From contig JAJHOH010000001.1 of NCBI GenBank assembly GCA_021651055.1, positions 1,922,001-1,986,000 on the forward strand: a stretch of DNA of 64,000 nucleotides, written 5' to 3'. Positions 17,002-26,215 of the stretch are shown here, in pieces; position 1 is the stretch's first letter; each line of letters opens with the position of its first letter. The stretch is from Candidatus Manganitrophus morganii. GTDB taxonomy: Bacteria; Nitrospirota; Nitrospiria; SBBL01; Manganitrophaceae. A model generated the notes under the pieces. The model saw only the letters and a list, made by a program, of their open reading frames with translations. It had not been told where the DNA came from and searched no databases. Made by a program: the position numbers and the translations under genes.

Positions 17002-17703
17002 TCACGATTGAAACAGTCTCATCTCGGCCATTTCATGCCGCATGCTGCGAATCTCCAAAGCGGGCTGGAACGAAGCGGGGGCCGCATCCCGTTCCGAGAG
17101 AACGTGCTCCAGCGCTCCCCCCTCGCAAACCTCTTTCCAAATCCGAGCGAGAATCCGTTGCCCCTCCCCCTGGCCGATCGGCAAAAGCCGCAGCCCCGCC
17201 GAGACCTGCCCTGACGCCATTCCATAAACGTAACCGATCAGCGTCGGAACAAGCGCCCGTTCAGAGGCCACGCCCGCCAGCGCAAAAGCCACGGCCGGAT
17301 CGCCCCGAAGTTGTCCCTCCTTCAATGCTTCCAGACATCCTCTCGTCCACGAAGAGGGATAAAGATCGGCCGTCATCTGAATCCATCGCCGCCCGATGGC
17401 CCGGCTCCCCTCCCGAAATTCCATCGGCAGCCGCATCGCCATTCCCTCTTCATCCAAAGCGGAGAGCGTCTTCAAGTCCGCCTGCACGGCTGCCGCATAC
17501 GCTTTCCTGATGAGGACGCACTCCCCTGGAAAGACGGAATGGGCCATCTTCGCCCGAATCGACCGGAAAAGCCCTTCCCCATCCCGGACCGCTCCCTCCC
17601 GGACCGCTTCTTCGAGACCGAAGGAGTGGGCATAGCCCCCTGCCGGGAAGAGAGAATCGCACCATTGAAGGAGACCGAGGAGATCTTTTGGAGAAAGGTT
17701 CAT
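17002..17703 (-). CDS. ureF: Urease accessory protein UreF
   Basis: A 233-residue helical accessory protein that bridges UreD and UreG in the nickel-loading complex. Family hallmarks are LLQWCDSLFPAGGYAHSFGLEEAVREG at the N-terminus, AGVASERALVPTLIGYVYG in the centre and the C-terminal EIRSMRHEMAEMRLF, which is the conserved end of UreF. The chosen start is MNLSPKDLLG at 17703. Two ATGs 15 bases further upstream lie at the edge of a palindromic repeat; the longest frame would translate that repeat and is unlikely. The gene lies between ureC and ureG, with repeats on both sides. Confidence 0.93.
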   Translation of the reverse strand: MNLSPKDLLGLLQWCDSLFPAGGYAHSFGLEEAVREGAVRDGEGLFRSIRAKMAHSVFPGECVLIRKAYAAAVQADLKTLSALDEEGMAMRLPMEFREGSRAIGRRWIQMTADLYPSSWTRGCLEALKEGQLRGDPAVAFALAGVASERALVPTLIGYVYGMASGQVSAGLRLLPIGQGEGQRILARIWKEVCEGGALEHVLSERDAAPASFQPALEIRSMRHEMAEMRLFQS

Positions 17704-17721
17704 TTCCAATCCATGCATGTA

Positions 17722-17748
17722 GTAGGGGCGTATTGCATACGCCCCTAC
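17722..17748. repeat. GTAGGGG palindrome, ureC-ureF junction
   Basis: A 27-base element: 12-base arms GTAGGGGCGTAT / ATACGCCCCTAC around TGC. Its reverse complement differs at one base from the copy inside the RNase P RNA gene. Confidence 0.85.
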
Positions 17749-17753
17749 ACCGT

Positions 17754-19472
17754 TTAAAACAAAAAATACCGCTGGGCCATCGGGAGTTTCTCCGCCGGCT
17801 CGCAACGGAGGAGGACCCCATCAGCCCGGACCTCATAGGTTTCCGGGTTCACCTCGATCCGCGGGAGCGCATCGTTCAGCCACATCTCCCGCTTTCCGAT
17901 CCGCCGGCAGCCCTGCACCGCAACGGTCCTCTTTCTCAGTTCCAGGCTCGCCGCAAGGTCGCTCTCCGCCGCCGCCTTGGAGAGAAAGGTGATGCTGTTT
18001 TCATAGGGCGCCCCGCCGAAGGCGCCGAACATCGGACGATAGAGAACCGGCTGCGGGGTGGGGATCGAGGCGTTCGGATCGCCCATCGCCGCCCGGAGAA
18101 TCATCCCCCCCTTGACCACCCGCTCCGGTTTCACCCCGAAGAAAGCCGGCCGCCAGAGGACCAGATCGGCCAACTTTCCCACTTCGAGCGATCCGACCTC
18201 TTCGGAGATCCCATGCGCAATCGCCGGGTTGATCGTGTATTTGGCGATGTACCGCCGCGCGCGGAGGTTGTCGCTCCCCTCCCCCTCCTCCGGCAGCGGG
18301 CCGCGCTGTCCCTTCATCTTGCTCGCCGTCTGCCAGGTCCGGAGGATCACCTCCCCCACCCGGCCCATCGCCTGGGAGTCGGAGGCCATAATCGAAAAGG
18401 CGCCGAGGTCGTGAAGAATATCCTCCGCCATGATCGTCTCGGGGCGAATCCGGGAGTCGGCAAAAGCGACATCTTCCGGGAGCGAAGGATCGAGGTGATG
18501 GCAGACCATCAGCATGTCGAGATGTTCGTCGATCGTATTGACGGTGAACGGCCGGGTTGGATTGGTCGATCCGGGCAGGATGTTCGGCTCCCCGCAGAGG
18601 CGGATAATATCGGGGGCATGGCCGCCGCCGGCCCCTTCGGTGTGATAGGCATGGATCGTTCGCCCGGCGATCGCTTCGATCGTCGCCTCCACGAAGCCGG
18701 CTTCGTTCAACGTATCGGTATGAATCGCCACCTGGACATCATATCGATCGGCGACCGTCAGCGCGGTGTCGATGGCGCGCGGGGTGCTCCCCCAATCTTC
18801 ATGGAGCTTCAACCCGATCGCCCCGGCGAGGATCTGCTCCTCCAGCGGCGCCGTCGACGACGCGTTCCCCTTTCCGAGAAAACCGAGGTTGATCGGAAAG
18901 CCGTCGGCCGCCTGGAGCATCCGGGCCAGATTCCAGGGCCCGGGGGTGCAGGTGGTCGCGTTGGTCCCGGTGGCCGGACCGGTTCCGCCGCCGATCATGG
19001 TCGTGATCCCGGAGGTGATGGCTTCGTCGATCTGCTGCGGGCAGATGAAGTGAATGTGGGAGTCGATCCCGCCGGCGGTGACGATCATCCCCTCGCCGGC
19101 GATCACTTCGGTGGCGGCGCCGACCACCATCCCGGCGGTCACGCCGTCCATGATCTCCGGATTCCCCCCTTTTCCGATCCCGACGATCCGGCCCCCTTTG
19201 ATCCCGATATCGGCCTTCACGATCCCCCAGTAATCGAGGATCAACGCATTCGTGATGATCAGATCGAGCGCCCCCTGGTCCGACGTCGCTCCCGATGACT
19301 GGCCCATCCCGTCGCGGAGGACTTTCCCCCCGCCGAACTTGCACTCATCCCCATAAACGGTCAGGTCCCGTTCGACGCGGATAATTAAATCGGTGTCGGC
19401 CAGGCGAACCCGGTCTCCGGCCGTCGGCCCGAACATCTCGGCATAGACCCGCCGCGGGATCTTTAACGCCAT
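17754..19472 (-). CDS. ureC: Urease catalytic subunit alpha UreC
   Basis: A full-length 572-residue urease alpha subunit, the nickel enzyme that hydrolyses urea to ammonia and carbamate in the cytoplasm. All active-site residues are present: metal ligands His139 and His141 (SHIHF), the carbamylated Lys222 (GLKLHEDWG), His251, His277, Asp365 (MASDSQAMG), substrate-side His224, and the mobile-flap Cys324-His325 (MVCHHLD). The C-terminus is the canonical AQRYFLF. ureA, ureB and ureC are separate genes, the usual bacterial three-subunit layout. The gene lies after ureB, separated by a perfect palindrome. Confidence 0.98.
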   Translation of the reverse strand: MALKIPRRVYAEMFGPTAGDRVRLADTDLIIRVERDLTVYGDECKFGGGKVLRDGMGQSSGATSDQGALDLIITNALILDYWGIVKADIGIKGGRIVGIGKGGNPEIMDGVTAGMVVGAATEVIAGEGMIVTAGGIDSHIHFICPQQIDEAITSGITTMIGGGTGPATGTNATTCTPGPWNLARMLQAADGFPINLGFLGKGNASSTAPLEEQILAGAIGLKLHEDWGSTPRAIDTALTVADRYDVQVAIHTDTLNEAGFVEATIEAIAGRTIHAYHTEGAGGGHAPDIIRLCGEPNILPGSTNPTRPFTVNTIDEHLDMLMVCHHLDPSLPEDVAFADSRIRPETIMAEDILHDLGAFSIMASDSQAMGRVGEVILRTWQTASKMKGQRGPLPEEGEGSDNLRARRYIAKYTINPAIAHGISEEVGSLEVGKLADLVLWRPAFFGVKPERVVKGGMILRAAMGDPNASIPTPQPVLYRPMFGAFGGAPYENSITFLSKAAAESDLAASLELRKRTVAVQGCRRIGKREMWLNDALPRIEVNPETYEVRADGVLLRCEPAEKLPMAQRYFLF

Positions 19473-19494
19473 TGTCTCTTCTCCATCATGAATT

Positions 19495-19522
19495 GTAGGG
19501 GCGACGCATGCGTCGCCCCTAC
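19495..19522. repeat. GTAGGGG palindrome, ureB-ureC junction
   Basis: A perfect 28-base palindrome with half-site GTAGGGGCGACGCA. Its terminal GTAG supplies the TAG stop codon of ureB on the minus strand. Confidence 0.88.
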
Positions 19523-19890
19523 GTTCTCCCCTCCTGAAATCCTTTTTCCCGAAGCCGCTTCAACGCCGCGCTCTTCTGCGCCGATCCCGCCGGTCCATCG
19601 GTGAGGCCATTTAAACCCCGGACGGTCCGGGTTCCGCCGAGCTCTACCAGGACAATTCGCTTCTTCTCCCCCGGCTCGAACCGGACCGCGCCGCCGGAGG
19701 GGATATTTAACCGCATCCCGAATGCGGCCTCCCGATCAAAAGAGAGCGATCGGTTCGCTTCAAAGAAGTGAAAGTGGGAGCCGACCTGGACCGGCCGGTC
19801 GCCGGTGTTCGTGACGATCAGCTCGATCGTCCGCCGGCCTGCGTTCGCCTCAATCTCGCCATCGGCGATGAAATATTCTCCCGGGATCAT
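19519..19890 (-). CDS. ureB: Urease subunit beta UreB
   Basis: A 123-residue urease beta subunit. It begins with the canonical [19 protein letters not shown] and carries [54 protein letters not shown], the conserved core that packs against the alpha subunit. The C-terminal 20 residues are less conserved. The stop codon is contributed by the palindromic repeat at 19495-19522, so the repeat has probably reshaped the very end of the protein. It lies between ureA and ureC in the urea operon. Confidence 0.96.
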   Translation of the reverse strand: MIPGEYFIADGEIEANAGRRTIELIVTNTGDRPVQVGSHFHFFEANRSLSFDREAAFGMRLNIPSGGAVRFEPGEKKRIVLVELGGTRTVRGLNGLTDGPAGSAQKSAALKRLREKGFQEGRT

Positions 19891-19913
19891 TATGTTTTCC
19901 TCATTAGGTCTCT

Positions 19914-19942
19914 GTAGAGACGTCCCGGCGGGACGTCTCTAC
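19914..19942. repeat. GTAGAGACG palindrome, ureA-ureB junction
   Basis: GTAGAGACGTCCC-GGC-GGGACGTCTCTAC, 13-bp perfect arms. It has the same terminal GTAG/CTAC and size as the other junction palindromes but a different inner sequence. Confidence 0.8.
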
Positions 19943-19973
19943 CATACAGAGGACGACACCCTGCAACCCCATT

Positions 19974-20276
19974 TCACGGGATCGGATCGTGAATCGTCAC
20001 CAGCTTGGTTCCGTCGGGGAAGGTCCCCTCCACCTGGATCTCCTTGATCATTTCCGGCACCCCTTCCATGACGTCCTCGCGCGAGAGAATCTTCCTCCCC
20101 ATCTCCATCAGCTCCGAAACGCGCTTTCCGTCGCGAATCCCCTCCATCACCGCCGAGGTGATGAGTGCCACTGCCTCCGGGTAATTGAGCTTGAGGCCGC
20201 GTCCCTTCCGCTCCTTTGCCAATTGGGCCGCCAGGTAGATCAGGAGCTTCTCCTGCTCCCGGGGTGTTAAATGCAT
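19974..20276 (-). CDS. ureA: Urease subunit gamma UreA
   Basis: A 100-residue urease gamma subunit, complete from [27 protein letters not shown] to the C-terminal [15 protein letters not shown]. It has the family signature [22 protein letters not shown] and the loop [18 protein letters not shown]. With UreB and UreC it forms the urease trimer unit. It is the first structural urease gene in the minus-strand operon, following the transporter gene urtE after a palindromic repeat. Confidence 0.97.
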   Translation of the reverse strand: MHLTPREQEKLLIYLAAQLAKERKGRGLKLNYPEAVALITSAVMEGIRDGKRVSELMEMGRKILSREDVMEGVPEMIKEIQVEGTFPDGTKLVTIHDPIP

Positions 20277-20288
20277 TTAATCTCCTCT

Positions 20289-20316
20289 GTAGGGGCGTAT
20301 TGCAATACGCCCCTAC
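20289..20316. repeat. GTAGGGG palindrome, urtE-ureA junction
   Basis: A perfect 28-base palindrome with half-site GTAGGGGCGTATTG, lying between the urtE stop and the ureA start. Confidence 0.88.
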
Positions 20317-20328
20317 CCATCCGAATCA

Positions 20329-21018
20329 TTACACCGTCAAATGCCGGCGGACCACCTCGTCGGTTAATTTTTCAACCGGCCCTTCCGCCGCAATCGCCCC
20401 CTTCTCCATCACGTAAAATGAATCGGCCACCTCACGAACCAACGAGAGGTACTGTTCGACCAAAAGAATCGCCATCTTTCCATCCCCCTTGATCCGGCGG
20501 ATCACCGCCACGATCTCCTTGATGATCGACGGCTGAATCCCCTCGGTCGGCTCGTCGAGCAAAAGCAACCGCGGGCCGGAGACGAGCGCGCGGCCAATGG
20601 CGAGTTGCTGCTGCTGTCCGCCGCTGAGGTCTCCGCCGCGCCGGCCGAGCATCGTCTTCAGAACGGGGAAGAGGTCGAAAACCTCCGCCGGGATCGTTTT
20701 CCCGCCCGACGCCTCCAGACCGATCAACAGATTTTCTTCGACCGTCAGGCTCGGAATGATCTCCCGGCCCTGGGGAACATAACCGATTCCGCGCCGGGCG
20801 CGCAAATAGGGGGGCGCCTTCGTGATCTCCTCCCCAGCCAGCGTGATTCTTCCCCCCTTGGGGGCGAGGAGGCCGATGATGGTTTTCATCAAGGTCGTCT
20901 TCCCGACTCCATTCCGACCCATCAGACAGACAACCTTCCCCGCCGGGATGTTCAGATGAACCCCCCGAAGCACCTGGCTGTCTCCGTAAGAGACGTTGAG
21001 CCCCTGCACCTCAAGCAT
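20329..21018 (-). CDS. urtE: Urea ABC transporter ATPase UrtE
   Basis: A 229-residue LivF-type ATPase. Walker A is GRNGVGKTT, the signature is LSGGQQQQLAIGRAL, Walker B is LLLLDEPTEGIQP and the switch histidine is replaced by Gln in LVEQYLSL, as usual for this subfamily. The start at 21018 (MLEVQGLNVSYGDSQVLRG) overlaps the end of the urtC-urtD fusion by 8 bases; a longer frame into the fusion gene is rejected. It pairs with the fused UrtD domain to drive urea uptake. The TEGIQPSI segment and position beside urease support UrtE rather than LivF. Confidence 0.94.
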   Translation of the reverse strand: MLEVQGLNVSYGDSQVLRGVHLNIPAGKVVCLMGRNGVGKTTLMKTIIGLLAPKGGRITLAGEEITKAPPYLRARRGIGYVPQGREIIPSLTVEENLLIGLEASGGKTIPAEVFDLFPVLKTMLGRRGGDLSGGQQQQLAIGRALVSGPRLLLLDEPTEGIQPSIIKEIVAVIRRIKGDGKMAILLVEQYLSLVREVADSFYVMEKGAIAAEGPVEKLTDEVVRRHLTV

Positions 21019-22981
21019 GGGCCTCCTGCTCCCGTCCGAGATAAACCTCGACCACCCGCGGATCGTTCTGGACCTGCAACATCGGCCCCTCGCAGAGGAC
21101 CGTTCCTTCATGGAGGACAGTCACCTTTTTCGCGAAATGGCGGACGAACTCCATGTCATGTTCGATCACCAACACCGAATGCTCCCGGGCAATTCCCTCT
21201 AAAAGCAAGCCGGTCTCCTCCCGCTCTTTTCCGGTCATCCCCGCCACCGGCTCATCGATTAAAAGAAGCTCCGGCTCCTGCGCCATCACCATCCCGATCT
21301 CCAGCCACTGCCGCTGGCCGTGGGCGAGGGTGCCGGCGAACCGCTCGGCATGCTCCGCCAGCCCGATCCATTGGAGGATCGCCTCGATCCGCTCGCGCTC
21401 CTCCCGTCCCCGCCGTCCGAAGAGAGACGGGATCACCCCCTTCTTCCCCCTCAGCGCGAGGGCGAGATTATCGAAGACGGTATGGTGCGGGAACGCGGTC
21501 GGGGTTTGAAATTTTCGGCCGATCCCCCGGTTGGCGATCTGGTGCTCTCTCAACGGGAGAAGATCGGTCCCCGCTTCGAAGATGACCCGGCCCTTCGCCG
21601 GCTTGACCTTCCCGGAGATCACGTCCAGCAGGGTCGTCTTCCCGGCCCCGTTCGGACCGATGACGAACCGGAGCTCTCCCCGCTCCATCATAAAATTTAG
21701 ATCGCGCAGCGCCAAGAACCCCTCGAAGCTGACCGTCACCGCCTCCAGATAGATGATCGTCTCCCTCGGAGAAGCCGTTGCTTTTTCTTCAATGACGGCG
21801 ACATCGACCGGAACATCTTTCCTGCTTCGATCAATTTCTTTTGGCTGGCCGTTCGAGGAAAGTCCCTCCCCCATCCCGCTTGCAGATTTCACTCTTCCGA
21901 ACCTTCGTTTTACCCACTGTTGGATCTGAGCCGGCAATCCGACCAATCCGTTCGGAAAAAAGAGGACCCCTGCGACAAAAAGCCCGCCGAGGAGAAAGGG
22001 CCAGAGCTGCGGGACTTTGGTCGTCAGATAGGTCCGCAGGCCGTTGACGACGACGGCGCCGAGGGCCGCGCCGATCAACGTCCCGCGCCCTCCGAGCGCG
22101 ACCCAGACGACCACCTCCAGCGAGGGGAGAACCCCCATCTGGCTGGGGGTGATGATCCCGACTTGCGGCACATACAAAGCGCCGGCCACCCCCGCCAAAA
22201 CGGCCGAGACGGAAAAGACGAAAACCTTGAATCCGGTCGTGGAGAAGCCGCAAAAATGAAGGCGGCGCTCGTTGTCCCGGATCGCACGAAGGACCTTCCC
22301 CAGCTTGGAGTCGACGATCGACCGGCAGAGAAGATAGGCCCCGATGAGGAAAACGACCGTTGCGATGTAGAGTCCCCGCTGCGTCGCCGGATCGTGGAGG
22401 GAAAACCCGAGGAGGGTCTTGAAATCGGTGAGGCCGTTCGTTCCGCCGAGGTTCATTTCGTTTCGATTGAAGAGGAGCCAGGCGGCGAAAGCAAGCGCCT
22501 GCGTCAGGATGGAGACATAGACCCCTTTGATCCGGCTGCGGAAGGTGAGATAGCCGAAGATCCCCCCGAAGAGGGCCGGGATCAAGATCACTCCGATCAT
22601 CGCGAATCCGAAATGCTCGAACGGCTTCCAGAACCAGGGGAGCTCCGCCACCTGGTTCCAGACCATGAAATCGGGAATCGCCTCGCCGTATTTACTCTGC
22701 TCCGACCCGATCTCCAGCATCAGATACATCCCGATGGCATATCCGCCGAGGCCAAAAAAGACCGCCTGGCAGAGGCTTAAGATCCCGGCATAACCCCAGA
22801 GCAGGTCCATGCCGATCGCCAGGATCGCCAGCGAGAGATATTTCCCAAGAAGGGTTAGATAAAAGTCGGGAAGATGGAGCGCGGAGCCGGCCGGAAACAG
22901 GTTGAGGATCGGAAAGATCACCCCCAGGACGAGGGCCGTTGCAAGCAGCCCGATCTCTCCTTTCTTCAGATCGATCGACAT
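21011..22981 (-). CDS. urtCD: Fused urea ABC transporter permease-ATPase UrtC-UrtD
   Basis: A single uninterrupted 656-residue frame. Residues about 1-360 are a UrtC/LivM-type permease with multiple membrane spans (LLGKYLSLAILAIGMDLLWGYAG; VALGGRGTLIGAALGA; FFPNGLVGL). Residues about 361-407 are a charged, low-complexity linker. Residues about 408-656 are a UrtD/LivG-type ATPase with Walker A GPNGAGKTT (442-450), signature LAHGQRQWLEIG (552-563), Walker B LLLIDEPVAG (572-581) and the EHDME switch region. In most operons these are two genes. The fusion appears real because both halves keep every motif and no frameshift is needed. It starts one base into the urtB stop (TAATG) and overlaps urtE. 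Confidence 0.93.
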   Translation of the reverse strand: MSIDLKKGEIGLLATALVLGVIFPILNLFPAGSALHLPDFYLTLLGKYLSLAILAIGMDLLWGYAGILSLCQAVFFGLGGYAIGMYLMLEIGSEQSKYGEAIPDFMVWNQVAELPWFWKPFEHFGFAMIGVILIPALFGGIFGYLTFRSRIKGVYVSILTQALAFAAWLLFNRNEMNLGGTNGLTDFKTLLGFSLHDPATQRGLYIATVVFLIGAYLLCRSIVDSKLGKVLRAIRDNERRLHFCGFSTTGFKVFVFSVSAVLAGVAGALYVPQVGIITPSQMGVLPSLEVVVWVALGGRGTLIGAALGAVVVNGLRTYLTTKVPQLWPFLLGGLFVAGVLFFPNGLVGLPAQIQQWVKRRFGRVKSASGMGEGLSSNGQPKEIDRSRKDVPVDVAVIEEKATASPRETIIYLEAVTVSFEGFLALRDLNFMMERGELRFVIGPNGAGKTTLLDVISGKVKPAKGRVIFEAGTDLLPLREHQIANRGIGRKFQTPTAFPHHTVFDNLALALRGKKGVIPSLFGRRGREERERIEAILQWIGLAEHAERFAGTLAHGQRQWLEIGMVMAQEPELLLIDEPVAGMTGKEREETGLLLEGIAREHSVLVIEHDMEFVRHFAKKVTVLHEGTVLCEGPMLQVQNDPRVVEVYLGREQEAHA

Positions 22982-24663
22982 TATGCCGACTCCGCCGCGC
23001 GGCCTTTGGCCGGGAAGAGACCGGAGGGCTTTCGTTGAAGAAAGAGGATGATGGCCGCGAGGAGAAAGATCTTGGCATAAATCGCCCCGCCGGTTCCGCC
23101 GATCATCGGCTCCAGAATTTTATTCAACATCCCGAGTCCCATGGCCGAAACCACCGTCCCGGCGAGCTTGCCGACCCCGCCGACGACCACCACCATGAAC
23201 GAATCGACGATATAGGTTTTCCCCATCTCCGGATCGACATTCCCCACCAGGCTCAAGGCGCATCCTGCCAGCCCCGCCAGCCCCGCTCCCAAAGCAAAGG
23301 TCCATCCATCGACACGGCGGGTCGAGATCCCCAGGCACGCGCTCATGTCGCGGTTTTGCGTGACCGCCCGGATCTTCAGCCCCCAGCGGGTCCGCGAGAG
23401 GAGAAGAGAAATACCGACCAGCCCTGCGATGCTCAAGAGGATGATAAAGATCCGATTGTAAGGTAAAACCAGACCGACCGTCGCCTGAACGCCGCCGCGA
23501 ATCCAGGTCGGCGCGTTCACACTCGTCAGATCGCCGAAATACCACCGCGCCGCCTGCTGCAGAATCATGCTGATCCCCCAGGTCGCCAGCAGCGTCTCGA
23601 GCGGCTTTCCGTAGAGAAACCGAATCACCCCCTTCTCCAAAAGCCACCCGACCACGGCGGCCACAAGAAAAGAGAGCGGGAGCGCCGCGATAAAATAGAG
23701 ATCGTGATACCCCGCCGGAAAGCGCGTTCTGAAAATCTCCTGCAGGACGAAGGTCGTATAAGCTCCCACCATCATCATCTCGCCGTGGGCCATGTTGATC
23801 ACCCCCATCAGCCCAAAGGTGATCGCCAGGCCAAGCCCCATCAACAACAGGATCGATCCGAGGCTGATCCCGCTGAAGAGCGTTCCCAGAAATTGCTCTC
23901 GGGCCTGATACCGCTCGATCTGTGTGACCGCCGCCTGCATCGCCCCCCGCACGGCGGGGTCGGCTTCGGCCGGCGCTTCCGAAAGGAGCGCTTTCAATTT
24001 CGGGAGCCCCTGCTGGCTGTGGATCTCCCCCAGCCTCATTGCCGCCTCGCTTCGGACTTTCGGATCGGGATCGGAGAGCTGAAGCTGTCCGATCGCTTCC
24101 TCCATCGCATGTTTTGCCCATCGATCGCTCTCCCCGGCCAAGACACGGGTCAGCGTGTCGATCGCGGAGAGATCCGACCCGTTTCCGATTTTGGTCGCCG
24201 CCGACCGCCGTACTTCCGGGGAGGGATCGGAAAGCTTGATCCGGTCGAGCGCCGCCGAAAGCCAACGCCGCCCCTCGGGCGATCCGACCGAGATCATCTC
24301 AAATCCCTCGTCGGTTCCGTCTCCCTCGCCGACCCGCTGCCCGGTGAGCGGATCGACCAGAACCCCTTTCCGCTCCCCCTCCGGCGACTCGATCATCTCG
24401 ACAAGGACCACCCGGACCCCTTCTGCGGTCGTCCATCGATAGAGGCTCCCCTCGTGCAGCGCCGTGAGAAGGGGAAGAATCGCCGGATCCCCCCCCTCGG
24501 CCAATTCCTTCAGCACCGCCGCCTGAACCTCCGGATCATCCCCGGCGATCTGCTGAAGGAGCAGCGCCTTATCTCCACCGGCGGGAGGGGACGCCTCCGA
24601 CCAAGCAGACTGAAGCGGCCCAAAAAGAAAAATGAAGACCAGAACGATTATTTGTAATCTCAT
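22981..24663 (-). CDS. urtB: Urea ABC transporter permease UrtB
   Basis: A 560-residue permease. A signal sequence (MRLQIIVLVFIFLFGPLQSAWSEA) is followed by a periplasmic region of about 270 residues with HEAT-like helical repeats (DPEVRRSAATKIG; DPKVRSEAAMRLGEI), which is characteristic of UrtB. The C-terminal 290 residues are the LivH-type membrane domain (LGSILLLMGLGLAITFGLMGVINMAHGEMMMVGAYTTF and MVVVVGGVGKLAGTVVSAMGLG). Start 24663 was chosen because it begins the signal peptide; the frame extends further upstream into a GC-rich hairpin. The stop overlaps the start of the urtC-urtD fusion as TAATG. Confidence 0.94.
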   Translation of the reverse strand: MRLQIIVLVFIFLFGPLQSAWSEASPPAGGDKALLLQQIAGDDPEVQAAVLKELAEGGDPAILPLLTALHEGSLYRWTTAEGVRVVLVEMIESPEGERKGVLVDPLTGQRVGEGDGTDEGFEMISVGSPEGRRWLSAALDRIKLSDPSPEVRRSAATKIGNGSDLSAIDTLTRVLAGESDRWAKHAMEEAIGQLQLSDPDPKVRSEAAMRLGEIHSQQGLPKLKALLSEAPAEADPAVRGAMQAAVTQIERYQAREQFLGTLFSGISLGSILLLMGLGLAITFGLMGVINMAHGEMMMVGAYTTFVLQEIFRTRFPAGYHDLYFIAALPLSFLVAAVVGWLLEKGVIRFLYGKPLETLLATWGISMILQQAARWYFGDLTSVNAPTWIRGGVQATVGLVLPYNRIFIILLSIAGLVGISLLLSRTRWGLKIRAVTQNRDMSACLGISTRRVDGWTFALGAGLAGLAGCALSLVGNVDPEMGKTYIVDSFMVVVVGGVGKLAGTVVSAMGLGMLNKILEPMIGGTGGAIYAKIFLLAAIILFLQRKPSGLFPAKGRAAESA

Positions 24664-24681
24664 CTTTTCGCCAGACCACAC

Positions 24682-24716
24682 GGGGGCCGGGAGACGTTTC
24701 CGCCCCCCGGCCCCCG
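24682..24716 (-). promoter_or_regulatory. Strong hairpin between urtA and urtB
   Basis: GGGGGCCGGGAG pairs with CCCCCGGCCCCC on the other side of a short loop. There is no T-run. Such hairpins often protect the 3' end of a highly expressed binding-protein message from decay; that role is inferred. Confidence 0.5.
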
Positions 24717-24730
24717 ACACCTGCTTTAAA

Positions 24731-26125
24731 CTACATCGGCTCGATCGGCATCGCCGCAGGATCGAGGAAGACCTTCTGGCCCCCCTTCATGTCGAACGAC
24801 CCTTTGCCCCCCTTGCTCCAATCACATTGGCGATCGGGATAGGTATACTCGCTCCACGGTTCCGGCGTCACGAGCCCTTTCGACTGCCAGATGATCTCGA
24901 ATTGGCCGTTGGCCAAGATCCGACCGATATAAACCGGCTTCGCGGTGTGATGGTTCCGCGTATCGGCCACGATTTTTCCCGCCGCCGTTTGGACCTCCAG
25001 TCCGGGATAGGCCTTCAGCACCGCATCGACATCGGTGCTTCCCGCCTTTTCGACCGCCGCCTTCCAAAGATAGAGGCCGTTATACCCCCAGAACATCGGA
25101 TCATCCACCACACGGCTCGCCCCGCCGGGGAGGTTGTTCTTTTTGGCGAAGTCTTTGAACTTCTTGACCAGCTCCTTATTCTGCGGCGTGTTGACCGTTT
25201 GGAAATAGTTCCACGCCGCCAGATGGCCGACCAATGGTTTGGTGTCGAGGCCGCGCAGCTCATCTTCCGCCACGCTGAACGACATGACCGGACACTCGTC
25301 CGCTTTTACCCCGGTGTTCGCCAGCTCTTTAAAGAGGGGAACGTTGGAGTCGCCGTTGACGGTGTTGATCACCGCCGCTTTCCCGCCGGCGCAGAACCGT
25401 TTGATCTTGGCGACGATCGTTTGATAGTCCTGGTGATGGAACGGGGTGTACTCTTCCATGATGTCCTTCTCGGAGATTCCTTTCTTCAGGAGCATCGCCC
25501 GGAGGATCTTGTTCGTGGTCCGCGGATAAACGTAGTCGGTGCCGAGCAGGTAGAATTTTTTCTTCTCTCCGCCCTCTTTGCTCAGGAAATATTCCACGGC
25601 GGGAACGGCCTGCTGGTTGACCGACGCGCCGGTGTAGATGATGTTCCGGGAGCACTCTTCCCCTTCATACTGCACCGGATAGAAGAGAAGGCCGTTGTTT
25701 TTCTCGACCACCGGCAACACCGACTTCCGGCTGACCGAGGTCCAGCAGCCGAAGATCACCGGAACCTTGTCCTGAACCAGAAGCTTCTTTGCCTTCTCGG
25801 CGAAGAGGTCCCAGTTGGAGGCGGGATCTTCCACGATCGGCTCGATCTTCCGTCCGAGCACCCCCCCTTTGGCATTGATCTCCTCGATCCCCATCATCAT
25901 GATGTCTTTGATCGACTGCTCGCTGATCGCCATCGTTCCGCTGAGCGAATGGAGAATGCCGATCTTGATCGGCCCTTTCTCCTCGCCCGCCGCGTTTGCC
26001 ACCTGCCTTGCAGCGAAGGTCCCGACGACCCCCACCGCCAAGAGAACCAGAAGACCGAATAATGTCGGCTTCAGATAACGCCGTTTTGTTTTGACCCCTT
26101 CCGTTGATTTTTTTTCTCCCACCAT
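24731..26125 (-). CDS. urtA: Urea ABC transporter substrate-binding protein UrtA
   Basis: A 464-residue periplasmic urea-binding protein. The start at 26125 (MVGEKKSTEGVKTKRRYLKPTL) has a strong AGGAGAGGAGAG upstream; longer frames lack this. An N-terminal hydrophobic segment (about 20-42) acts as a signal or anchor and has no lipobox. The mature part has the UrtA hallmarks IKIGILHSLSGTMAISE, FGCWTSVSRKSVLPVVE, YPVQYEGEECSRNIIYTGA, LGTDYVYPRTTN and FSVAEDEL. These match the urea/amide branch rather than amino acid binding proteins. It is the usual first transporter gene, with ureD and a porin before it in the same operon. Confidence 0.95.
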   Translation of the reverse strand: MVGEKKSTEGVKTKRRYLKPTLFGLLVLLAVGVVGTFAARQVANAAGEEKGPIKIGILHSLSGTMAISEQSIKDIMMMGIEEINAKGGVLGRKIEPIVEDPASNWDLFAEKAKKLLVQDKVPVIFGCWTSVSRKSVLPVVEKNNGLLFYPVQYEGEECSRNIIYTGASVNQQAVPAVEYFLSKEGGEKKKFYLLGTDYVYPRTTNKILRAMLLKKGISEKDIMEEYTPFHHQDYQTIVAKIKRFCAGGKAAVINTVNGDSNVPLFKELANTGVKADECPVMSFSVAEDELRGLDTKPLVGHLAAWNYFQTVNTPQNKELVKKFKDFAKKNNLPGGASRVVDDPMFWGYNGLYLWKAAVEKAGSTDVDAVLKAYPGLEVQTAAGKIVADTRNHHTAKPVYIGRILANGQFEIIWQSKGLVTPEPWSEYTYPDRQCDWSKGGKGSFDMKGGQKVFLDPAAMPIEPM

Positions 26126-26215
26126 CTCTCCTCTCCTTCTGATAGTGATCTTCCCTTGACTTACTTCAGGGCGACAAACGATGCCCCCATCAATCACATG
26201 TGTCGATCGATTCGC

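Noticed and set aside
16912-20316. CRISPR array, considered because of repeated palindromes
   Set aside because: Spacing is gene-sized and irregular, arm sequences vary, and no cas genes are present.
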